A DNA stretch of 8,206 nt from contig LNGD01000073.1 of the NCBI GenBank assembly GCA_001587675.1, positions 1-8,206 on the forward strand, in the 5' to 3' direction. The position numbers and the translations under genes are program-made. Positions 1 to 5,377 of the stretch are shown in pieces. Position 1 is the stretch's first letter. Each line of letters begins with the position of its first letter. This DNA is from Candidatus Methanofastidiosum methylothiophilum. Its GTDB lineage: Archaea > Methanobacteriota_B > Thermococci > Methanofastidiosales > Methanofastidiosaceae. Under the pieces are notes generated by a model. It had not been told where the DNA came from. It saw only the letters and a program-made list of their open reading frames with translations, and searched no databases.

Positions 1-440
1 TTGATTCTTGCAGCTTCTGGTAATACTCTATTAATAGCTTCTTGTACATTTTTCTTAAGATCCTCAGTAGGGTAGTATACTATCTCGCTTTTTATTTTAT
101 TAAATATATCAATAGGTATCTTTATCTCAGTTCGTTCTATTTGCTCAATGCCCTCTTTTGAAAGGGTCCATAAAAGTGACAAGACCTTAGGAACGTAAAA
201 TTCATCTTCAACTGAAAGTATTTCTTTTTCAGTATTATAAATGGCTACATCTTCAACCCTAAGTGGCTCAAGAACTTTTTTTATTCTGATAGAAGTTATG
301 AAAACAAAGTTTTCTGTATCGCCATAAAAGAATACTTTTTCGATGCTTCTTCTTATTTCAAATTCTCTCATTATGTCATTAATAAGATTAACATAACCCG
401 CTGATTCCTTCTCTGGCAATCCTTCAACTATAATTTCCAT
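1..440 (-). CDS. mmp17: Methanogenesis marker protein 17 (Mmp17), partial, C-terminus beyond left edge
   Basis: Translating the minus strand from the ATG at 438-440 gives an open frame to the window edge (146 codons), beginning MEIIVEGLPEKESAGYVNLI. The N-terminal pattern, with 'SIEKVFFYGD' and 'EDEFYVPKVLSLLW' further in, fits the Mmp17 (DUF2113) family, usually somewhat under 200 residues, so roughly the last quarter is missing. From established work, Mmp17 co-purifies with McrC, Mmp3, Mmp7 and AtwA in the ATP-dependent complex that reductively activates the nickel cofactor F430 of methyl-coenzyme M reductase. It is a cytoplasmic protein. The gene starts 12 nt after the mmp15 stop, with an SD site AAAGGAGA just upstream, so it is the fourth gene of the mmp6-5-15-17 operon. 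The family call rests on recalled sequence similarity plus strong context. Confidence 0.8.
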   Translation of the reverse strand, partial: MEIIVEGLPEKESAGYVNLINDIMREFEIRRSIEKVFFYGDTENFVFITSIRIKKVLEPLRVEDVAIYNTEKEILSVEDEFYVPKVLSLLWTLSKEGIEQIERTEIKIPIDIFNKIKSEIVYYPTEDLKKNVQEAINRVLPEAARI

Positions 441-452
441 TATATGTCTCCT

Positions 453-1670
453 TTAGATAAATCCGGAACAGAGCAAAGCTCCTCCGACTGCGCCAATGAA
501 TTGAGAATTTGGTGGAACTAAAGGTTCTGTTTTTAAAATATCCCCAACAGCTATTACGAGTCCTTTTAAAAGTGAGGTACCCCCTACTTGGATAACTGGA
601 TATCTAACATCTATTTCTTGAAGTTGCTGTTGATATATCTGTTCTGCAACACTTCTACATGCGGCGGCTGCTACATCTTCTTTTAGATAACCTTCGGCCA
701 AAGTGGAAACTAAACCTTGAATACCAAAAACAGTACAATAGCTGTTCATTGGGACTTTGTGTAGATCACCCTTTGCTGCAAGTTCCCCAAATTCTGCAAT
801 TTCAATGCCTAATCTTTTCGCTGCGGTCTCTAAAAATCTACCTGATGCACCTGCACATATTCCACCCATTGTAAAGCTATCTGGTATTCCGTCCATAACA
901 GTAACAGCTTTGTTATCCATTCCACCTATATCAAGAATAGTAGCTTCTCCTTTCTGTTTATTGGCAAGGAAAACTGCTCCTTTAGAATTTACAGTAACTT
1001 CTTCTTGAACTAGTTTAGCTTTATAGTGCTCACCAAGAATGTATCTACCATATCCAGTTGTTCCTATTGATTCGATATCCTTAAGCTCCATTTTCGCCTG
1101 CTTTAGAGCCTCGTTTACAACCTTCTCGGCAGATTCAACGACGCCTGAAGTAGGATGCCAGTACTTTGATACGATCTGATTATCTTGCATAATGACGGCC
1201 TTTGTTGTGGCTGATCCCGAGTCAATCCCCATAGTAATTCCAACTTGTCGCTCTCTAGCCAATAAATCTTTTCTTTTTACTATTGTGACCAATGCTTCCA
1301 TCCTTATTAGAAGAACGCTCGCTTTTGTATTTTCGGTGAAAGAGTACATGACTACAGGAAGTTTTGTGTGTTTCTGAAGATATCGCCTTAATTCATTTCT
1401 AATAAGAGCTCCTTCTGCACATCTAAAGCATGTGGCTATTAGTACAGCATCCGCTTCGAATGTTTTATCCGCCAATGCCTTTGCTCTTGCAACCATAAGT
1501 TTTAATCCAGGACTCACGGGATTGAATCCAAAGTCTTCAACTGCATCATCAAAATCAATGTCAACATCTGGAAATACTATTTTAGCCCCCACTGTTTCAG
1601 CGGCTTTTTCGATTTCTTTCTGTATTCCGCTGTAATCATTACCACATGAAAGTTGAGCAATTTTAATCAT
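453..1670 (-). CDS. mmp15: Methanogenesis marker protein 15 (Mmp15), BadF/BcrA-type ATPase, putative [4Fe-4S] activator
   Basis: A 405-residue protein of the ASKHA-fold ATPase group that includes activators of 2-hydroxyacyl-CoA dehydratase and benzoyl-CoA reductase. Visible motifs: phosphate-1 loop GIDSGSATTK (148-157), phosphate-2 loop ILDIGGMDNK (245-254), C272 in GGICAGASGRFLE and C312 in SYCTVFG, and the adenosine loop QVGGTSLLKG (361-370). The two cysteines match those that hold the dimer-bridging [4Fe-4S] cluster in HgdC-type activators. The first ~140 residues form an extra domain with C9 and a CFRC pair (C81, C84). By family analogy it would hydrolyse ATP to drive low-potential electron transfer, plausibly in MCR activation or F430-related chemistry; that role is inference. 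The ATG overlaps the mmp5 stop (ATGA), with SD GGAGGG inside the mmp5 end, implying translational coupling. Confidence 0.93.
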   Translation of the reverse strand: MIKIAQLSCGNDYSGIQKEIEKAAETVGAKIVFPDVDIDFDDAVEDFGFNPVSPGLKLMVARAKALADKTFEADAVLIATCFRCAEGALIRNELRRYLQKHTKLPVVMYSFTENTKASVLLIRMEALVTIVKRKDLLARERQVGITMGIDSGSATTKAVIMQDNQIVSKYWHPTSGVVESAEKVVNEALKQAKMELKDIESIGTTGYGRYILGEHYKAKLVQEEVTVNSKGAVFLANKQKGEATILDIGGMDNKAVTVMDGIPDSFTMGGICAGASGRFLETAAKRLGIEIAEFGELAAKGDLHKVPMNSYCTVFGIQGLVSTLAEGYLKEDVAAAACRSVAEQIYQQQLQEIDVRYPVIQVGGTSLLKGLVIAVGDILKTEPLVPPNSQFIGAVGGALLCSGFI

Positions 1671-2101
1671 TTTAAGCCCTCCAAGAAATTTTTAATTCGT
1701 GCAACAAAATCTTCGACCTCTTCCTCGTTTGTCGGATAATCAAGTTCAAGTGTTGGAACTTTCTTTTGTTTTATTAAATAAATAGTAAGTTCGTTTGTTC
1801 TGGCACATGCCATGCATCCAAATGTTGAAGGGAAGTTATTTACAATTATTGCTGCTTGAGCTTCGTCGATGAGTGGCCCTAAAAGTGCAAGTCTACCTCT
1901 AACGCCGGATGGAACTTCAATAGCAGCATATTTCAATCCAACTTTTACATCTATTTCAGTTATATTCATAGGAGGTGAATCAAGCTCTGGGTCGTTTACT
2001 CTCCTTTCTATCTCTTTAGCAAGAGCAAGAGGTGTATGCCCAAATCTTTCAACTAAATCCTGTAATATCATGCTGTTTGGGGGATATATGAAAACTTTCA
2101 T
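1667..2101 (-). CDS. mmp5: Methanogenesis marker protein 5 (Mmp5)
   Basis: A 144-residue soluble protein, about full length for the Mmp5 family, which is restricted to MCR-containing archaea and has no settled biochemical function. It starts MKVFIYPPNSMILQDLVERF and carries a conserved-looking central block with a CMAC pair (C96, C99) in FGCMACART, preceded by a hydrophobic strand AAIIVNNF. The CxxC pair suggests metal or Fe-S binding or redox activity, but this is inference. The ATG at 2099-2101 follows the mmp6 stop by 2 nt, with AAGGT as a modest SD site in the mmp6 tail. Its stop overlaps the mmp15 start by 4 nt. The tight packing with mmp6 and mmp15 is what places it in MCR maturation. 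Confidence 0.9.
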   Translation of the reverse strand: MKVFIYPPNSMILQDLVERFGHTPLALAKEIERRVNDPELDSPPMNITEIDVKVGLKYAAIEVPSGVRGRLALLGPLIDEAQAAIIVNNFPSTFGCMACARTNELTIYLIKQKKVPTLELDYPTNEEEVEDFVARIKNFLEGLK

Positions 2102-2103
2102 CT

Positions 2104-2511
2104 TTATACCTTCTTGATAGCTTTTTTCAATATTTCAACGTCTACAGGTTTATTTTTCTTTTTGTCTATGGTCCTAAATTTTCCTTCTTTTAAAACATTA
2201 GAAATAATAGGTAAGAGTTTATATTCTTCAACTAAAAAATAATAACCAGGTCTTGCTCCGCCACCTCTTGTAGCCCTACACCTTCTTTCATCTCCTATAG
2301 GATAAGCACGATGCTTTGAAAAAATATCTGGCCCAAATTTTTCTCTGACTTTTTGAGTTACATTTTCAATGACATCGTCATCTCCCTCTGCCATTATCCC
2401 ATAACACGTATCTTTGATATTCAAAGTCTTTCCTAAACTAACAATATAGTTGATAACTGTTTGAGGAGTAAGTGATGAAGTATCAGCAATAACAAACATT
2501 CTTGTTTTCAT
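2104..2511 (-). CDS. mmp6: Methanogenesis marker protein 6 (Mmp6)
   Basis: A 135-residue protein recognised as Mmp6 by the segment PIGDERRCRATRGGGARPG (71-89) followed by YKLLP, and by the cysteine block KDTCYGIMAEGDD (33-45). C36 and C78 are the notable cysteines. The family occurs in MCR-bearing archaea and its gene usually sits beside mmp5, mmp15, mmp17, mmp3 or mmp7; no reaction is established. It is the first gene of the marker operon here. The ATG at 2509-2511 has no SD site, but a TATA-like element lies about 27 nt upstream, so a leaderless mRNA is likely. A second in-frame ATG (codon 5) is possible but also lacks an SD site. The C-terminal ~20 residues are lysine-rich. Confidence 0.92.
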   Translation of the reverse strand: MKTRMFVIADTSSLTPQTVINYIVSLGKTLNIKDTCYGIMAEGDDDVIENVTQKVREKFGPDIFSKHRAYPIGDERRCRATRGGGARPGYYFLVEEYKLLPIISNVLKEGKFRTIDKKKNKPVDVEILKKAIKKV

Positions 2512-2534
2512 ATTCTAACTTAAATTAAAACTAC

Positions 2535-2544
2535 AATAAAAGAG
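2535..2544 (-). promoter_or_regulatory. Weak TATA-like promoter element for the mmp operon
   Basis: On the minus strand the 45-nt gap before mmp6 reads CTCTTTTATTG, with TTTTATT at 2541-2535. Its centre lies about 27 nt before the A of the mmp6 ATG, the usual archaeal TATA-to-start distance, which would give a leaderless transcript. This fits the lack of an SD site. The box is a poor match to the consensus, and read-through from the upstream zinc-ribbon/TPR gene is an alternative. Confidence 0.35.
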
Positions 2545-2556
2545 TTTCGACTATTT

Positions 2557-3024
2557 TTAATTTTTATAATTTATATTACTATTATTTTTTGACATTTCAA
2601 AACACTTTTTTGCTTCAATGCTTTTGCCTAATTTTTCAAGAGCTAATCCCTTTTTGTAAAAAGCTTCTTTAAATTCAGGATTTATCTCAATGGCCTTATT
2701 ATAGCATTTAATTGCATCTTCATAAAATACCTCAGATAATACTGGGCATAGAATACATTTCTTATCTGATTTATTTCTTTCTGCTTCACTTCCTTGTCTT
2801 AAGAATACATTGCCTTTTCTAATCCAAATTAGTGAATTCTTTGAATCTATTTTTAGTGCTTTCTCGTAGCAATCAAATGCCTCGGGAAATTTTTCTAGAC
2901 TAAAATAGATGTCACCTTTTTTAATAATTTCCGATATTTTTCTAACATCGTAACTACAATTATAACAATAATTAGAAGTTATTTTTAGAATTTTACCACA
3001 ATTAGGGCAGTTGAAAGTATCCAT
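2557..3024 (-). CDS. Zinc-ribbon/TPR protein with cysteine-containing insert in the second repeat
   Basis: A 155-residue soluble protein. Residues 1-30 form a zinc ribbon (C6, C9, C20, C23: CPNC...CYNC). Tetratricopeptide repeats follow: TPR1 about 33-62, a second repeat about 64-115, and TPR3 about 117-148. The second repeat is split: after helix A (LIWIRKGNVFLRQG) an insert of about 20 residues carries a CILC pair (C90, C93) before helix B resumes with YEDAIKCYNKAIEINP. TPRs normally mediate protein-protein contacts; the partner is unknown. The N-terminus is clearly related to that of the gene at 3594-4172. It begins 11 nt after the DUF6508 stop with only a weak purine-rich stretch as SD, so it is probably the second gene of that transcript. 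No function is assigned. Confidence 0.85.
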   Translation of the reverse strand: MDTFNCPNCGKILKITSNYCYNCSYDVRKISEIIKKGDIYFSLEKFPEAFDCYEKALKIDSKNSLIWIRKGNVFLRQGSEAERNKSDKKCILCPVLSEVFYEDAIKCYNKAIEINPEFKEAFYKKGLALEKLGKSIEAKKCFEMSKNNSNINYKN

Positions 3025-3035
3025 AGTCTCTTAAT

Positions 3036-3464
3036 CTATTCAATTTCTTCATTATTTAGTGTCTTTAATCTATTTAATATTGCCAATAGAAGCCCACTTT
3101 CAATAACATCGGCAAAAAATCCTTCATTATGTTTATCATGTCTTACTATCATTGTTATGATTCTTCTTAAAGTTTTGATATCTGCATTTTCTAAAAGATC
3201 ATAATACTCAGATAAATCGTCTGATAGTGTTGAATCGAGCCAATTAAAATTTGTAACAAATCCCTGATCATGAAGAGCCCTATAAAATTCCATAAATTTT
3301 GGAGAGTATGACACATAAATATACTCCACAATGTTGCCACTGTCTCTTTTAGGCATGATTATATCAAAGAATTTTTGAGTAGTATCTTCAAAATACGGGA
3401 GATAATTAAGAATAACTTCAATATTTTTTTTAGTTAATGGAACAGATTCGTCAACTATTAACAT
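3036..3464 (-). CDS. DUF6508-family protein of unknown function
   Basis: A 142-residue soluble protein. It matches my memory of the DUF6508 pattern: LPYFED near the N-terminus (22-27), a central FYRALHDQGFVTNFNW block (60-75), and a C-terminal helical stretch with LLENADIKTLRRI and the basic HDKHNEGFFADVIESG segment (109-124) ending in a leucine-rich helix. The family is found mainly in bacteria and has no known activity. I chose the ATG at 3462-3464 because AAAGGTGA lies 4 nt upstream; an in-frame TTG at 3485 would add seven residues but lies upstream of the transcription start predicted from the TATA box at 3496-3503. The gene leads a two-gene minus-strand unit and is divergent from the zinc-ribbon/TPR gene at 3594. 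Confidence 0.75.
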   Translation of the reverse strand: MLIVDESVPLTKKNIEVILNYLPYFEDTTQKFFDIIMPKRDSGNIVEYIYVSYSPKFMEFYRALHDQGFVTNFNWLDSTLSDDLSEYYDLLENADIKTLRRIITMIVRHDKHNEGFFADVIESGLLLAILNRLKTLNNEEIE

Positions 3465-3495
3465 TATTTCACCTTTAATTCTCAATGGAGTTTAG

Positions 3496-3510
3496 TATTT
3501 AAAAAAATTT
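3496..3510 (-). promoter_or_regulatory. TATA box for the DUF6508 transcript
   Basis: On the minus strand AAATTTTTTTAAATA contains TTTAAATA at 3503-3496. About 26 nt downstream the transcript would start near 3473-3474, leaving a leader that is little more than the SD site AAAGGTGA before the ATG at 3464. This excludes the upstream TTG at 3485 as start. Confidence 0.55.
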
Positions 3511-3521
3511 CAGTCAATTCT

Positions 3522-3536
3522 CCAAAACTTTATATA
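3522..3536 (+). promoter_or_regulatory. BRE/TATA promoter of the second zinc-ribbon/TPR gene
   Basis: CCAAAACTTTATATA is a textbook archaeal BRE plus TATA box (TTTATATA at 3529-3536). The expected start of transcription is around 3558, giving a leader of about 35 nt that contains the SD site at 3583-3588. A second TATA-like TTTAAA at 3548-3553 could place a start nearer 3577. The BRE/TATA core CCAAAA-x-CTTTA recurs before rps19e (7214-7225). Confidence 0.65.
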
Positions 3537-3557
3537 GTAATAGTTACTTTAAAGGCC

Positions 3558-3567
3558 ATCTTAAGAT
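3558..3567. repeat. 10-bp perfect palindrome at the predicted transcription start
   Basis: ATCTTAAGAT reads the same on both strands and falls where transcription from the 3529-3536 TATA box should begin. It could be an operator for a dimeric regulator, but a 10-bp palindrome in AT-rich DNA can also be chance. Confidence 0.3.
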
Positions 3568-3582
3568 AGTTCATTGCTAATT

Positions 3583-3588
3583 GGGGTG
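3583..3588 (+). promoter_or_regulatory. SD site that decides an ATA start
   Basis: GGGGTG pairs with the anti-SD end of archaeal 16S rRNA. It is followed after 5 nt by ATA at 3594; an in-frame TAA at 3591-3593 blocks any earlier start, and no ATG, GTG or TTG occurs in frame before the zinc-ribbon cysteines. Confidence 0.65.
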
Positions 3589-3593
3589 TTTAA

Positions 3594-4172
3594 ATAAAGG
3601 AAATCACTAATTGTTTCAAATGTGGAGCGAAACTTCCTATTAATTCAAATTATTGTTACAAATGTGGATTAAAATTAAAGGATTTGAATGAACTAGATAA
3701 TATTTTTTCTAGAGAGCATTCTGAGTTAGATGCATTTTATTTTGAAAAGGCTTCACAAAAATATTATGTCTCCGGACTTACTCATTATAAAAAAGGCGAA
3801 TCTAAAAAAGCAATCGAAGCATTCACAAGAGCAATTGAATTAAAACATGATTTTGCTGAAGCTTATTATCAAAGAGGCCAATCTTATGCACAAGAAGCCA
3901 GATATAATGAGGCAATAGAAGATTTCACTAAAGCAATAGAACTAGACCCAAATTTTAAAGACGCCTATTTCCAAAGAGGGAATATATTTTTTGAGAAAGG
4001 CTTCAAGAAAAGAGCAAGAGATGACTACGAAAAAATAATAGAAATTGATTTTGAAATAGCCTCTCATGTATACGATAAATTGCATGATTTCATGGAATCA
4101 TGGATAAGTAATATTGTGAGAAACAATAAGCCAATTCCATCAAAAGAAAATGATTTTATTAATGATTCATAG
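3594..4172 (+). CDS. Zinc-ribbon/TPR protein, probable ATA start
   Basis: The frame encodes a zinc ribbon (C7, C10, C21, C24: CFKCG...CYKCG) followed by three tetratricopeptide repeats (about residues 60-90, 94-124 and 128-158) and a short C-terminal tail, 192 residues in all. The first conventional start codon is TTG at 3684, which would discard the whole zinc ribbon and has no SD site. Upstream in frame there is a TAA at 3591, then ATA AAG GAA ATC ACT AAT TGT, with GGGGTG 5 nt before the ATA, so ATA (3594) is the best start. The zinc-ribbon segment is closely similar to that of the protein at 2557-3024 (both contain SNYCY-x-C), so the two are paralogues. TPRs suggest a scaffold or adaptor role; the partner is unknown. 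The stop overlaps the convergent nitroreductase gene by 6 nt. Confidence 0.8.
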   Translation: MKEITNCFKCGAKLPINSNYCYKCGLKLKDLNELDNIFSREHSELDAFYFEKASQKYYVSGLTHYKKGESKKAIEAFTRAIELKHDFAEAYYQRGQSYAQEARYNEAIEDFTKAIELDPNFKDAYFQRGNIFFEKGFKKRARDDYEKIIEIDFEIASHVYDKLHDFMESWISNIVRNNKPIPSKENDFINDS

Positions 4173-4709
4173 ATATACGTTATACTTTCTAAGCGTTTCA
4201 ATAGATTTCCTTATTTTCTTTCTTGGTGAATCTGCAGGGTAACCAACTGTAATTATTAGAGAAATTGATTTTTTTCTTGGGATTTTTAGGATTTTCTTAA
4301 TATTATTTTCATTAAAATATCCTAAGATGCAAGTCCCCAGTCCTTCTTCAGTTGCTTTAAGACAGAAATGAGATGCAACAATTCCTGAATCAATTAGGCT
4401 GAAGTCTCTACCCTGTGCAAATCTCCCAAGAAAACTTGTTATAACTGGATTTTCGTTAACTATAACTACAAGCATTTGAGCTTTTAATGAAAATTTATTG
4501 AAAGATGCTAATTTATCGAACGTCTCATTTGCAACTTTCTTTTTTAATTCTGGATCGTCTATAACTATGAACCTCCAAGGTTGCGCATTGACTGCAGATG
4601 GCGCCAATCTAGCAGCTTCGAGACATTTTTCAATCTTTTCTTTTTCAACTTCTTTTTCAAGATAGTTTCTACAGCTGTATCTTTTTTCACAAAGTTCGAG
4701 AAAATCCAT
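4167..4709 (-). CDS. Nitroreductase-family FMN oxidoreductase
   Basis: A 180-residue protein of the NAD(P)H:FMN nitroreductase superfamily at typical length. Seen: the N-terminal FMN phosphate motif KRYSCRNY (R10, S12, R14), APSAVNAQPWRF (36-47, with N41, Q43, W45) in the FMN/dimer region, DSGIVASHFCLKATEEGLGTC (107-127) and the C-terminal VGYPA (155-159). Such enzymes are cytoplasmic homodimers that reduce quinones, nitro compounds or flavins; some reduce other substrates, so the physiological substrate is not predictable here. Its ATG directly follows the stop of the SdpI-family gene (TAAATG), with AAAGGTGA 4 nt upstream, so the two are translationally coupled. Its 3' end overlaps the convergent zinc-ribbon/TPR gene. 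Confidence 0.9.
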   Translation of the reverse strand: MDFLELCEKRYSCRNYLEKEVEKEKIEKCLEAARLAPSAVNAQPWRFIVIDDPELKKKVANETFDKLASFNKFSLKAQMLVVIVNENPVITSFLGRFAQGRDFSLIDSGIVASHFCLKATEEGLGTCILGYFNENNIKKILKIPRKKSISLIITVGYPADSPRKKIRKSIETLRKYNVYL

Positions 4710-5348
4710 TTATTCACCTTTGTGTGTTTTCCTATACTCGATATATGAATAGACAAAAACAAATATGCTTACTGCCAAAACGGGAGTCAAGATAAGGATT
4801 ATTGCTATTTCTTTAAAAAATCCTCCAAATAAGGATATTATTCCAGACGCTTTGAATAGTTTTCCTCCAATATTGTGTGTCTTCTCCCAGACCTTATCAT
4901 CGCTTATTGTCCATGGCGTTCTGATTCCAACGAAGAAATTACTCTTTGTTCTTTGAAGAGTAACGCCAATATAATAGAACAAGACTGCAAATCCTGGTGC
5001 CATCATTTGGACCATATTAAATTGATAGTCTAGAGCAGCCAATATTGAAAGGACGTAGATATAAAAAAGAAATCCTACTGTTGTCAATGCTATCCCATCA
5101 TAGTAATCTTTGAAAGCTTCTATATTACTCTTTCTTGGTTCAAATTTCGGTATATAGACAAAAAGAGCAAAAATTCCAAATGATATCATTGGAAGCAAAA
5201 AAAGCCCCCAGAATTTGACCATATATCCATCAATTTCTCCTTGGGCATTCCAATGAGTAGGCATAAGATCAGGCATATAAGAATAAGAAAAAGCCCCAAT
5301 AAAGAATGACAAAATAATAATTGTTAATGAGACCTCGTTGATTTTCAT
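4710..5348 (-). CDS. SdpI-family (DUF1648) membrane protein
   Basis: A 212-residue integral membrane protein with about six hydrophobic segments (roughly 7-24, 46-66, 86-107, 115-131, 165-177, 181-203). The first loop carries the DUF1648 signature PTHWNAQGEIDGY (30-42). The second half carries the SdpI/YfhL signature GIRTPWTISDDKVWEKTHNIGG (141-162), the conserved cytosolic motif of Bacillus subtilis SdpI. SdpI confers immunity to the SdpC toxin and sequesters the repressor SdpR, but most relatives, archaeal ones included, have no toxin partner and no assigned role; none is visible here. The ATG at 5346-5348 lacks an SD site, while a TATA-like TTTTAAA lies about 25 nt upstream, suggesting a leaderless transcript. 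The nitroreductase gene follows with no gap. Confidence 0.88.
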   Translation of the reverse strand: MKINEVSLTIIILSFFIGAFSYSYMPDLMPTHWNAQGEIDGYMVKFWGLFLLPMISFGIFALFVYIPKFEPRKSNIEAFKDYYDGIALTTVGFLFYIYVLSILAALDYQFNMVQMMAPGFAVLFYYIGVTLQRTKSNFFVGIRTPWTISDDKVWEKTHNIGGKLFKASGIISLFGGFFKEIAIILILTPVLAVSIFVFVYSYIEYRKTHKGE

Positions 5349-5353
5349 GAACT

Positions 5354-5361
5354 AAAAAAAA
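5354..5361 (-). terminator. Oligo-T terminator candidate after the CLC gene
   Basis: On the minus strand a run of eight T residues lies 16 nt after the CLC stop codon (TAA at 5380-5378). Archaeal RNA polymerase can terminate at such T-runs without a hairpin. Its position just ahead of the predicted start of the SdpI-family transcript fits separation of the two units. Confidence 0.35.
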
Positions 5362-5369
5362 CAATCTAG

Positions 5370-5376
5370 TTTAAAA
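5370..5376 (-). promoter_or_regulatory. TATA-like element for the SdpI-nitroreductase unit
   Basis: TTTTAAA on the minus strand immediately follows the CLC stop codon and is centred about 25 nt before the ATG at 5348. No SD site precedes that ATG, which fits a leaderless mRNA starting at or next to the ATG. The match to a BRE is weak. Confidence 0.4.
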
Positions 5377-5377
5377 G

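Noticed and set aside
659..1635. Several plus-strand open frames of 60-83 codons opposite the mmp15 region
   Set aside because: They lie antisense to a protein with clear ATPase motifs along its full length, have no SD sites or promoters, and their translations show no recognisable domain.
3465..3485. Upstream TTG start (3485) for the DUF6508 gene
   Set aside because: It lies upstream of the predicted transcription start, and the ATG at 3464 has an AAAGGTGA site at correct spacing.
4565..4762. 65-codon minus-strand frame overlapping the nitroreductase and SdpI-family genes
   Set aside because: It is an out-of-frame shadow of two genes with strong family motifs and coupled SD/start signals.
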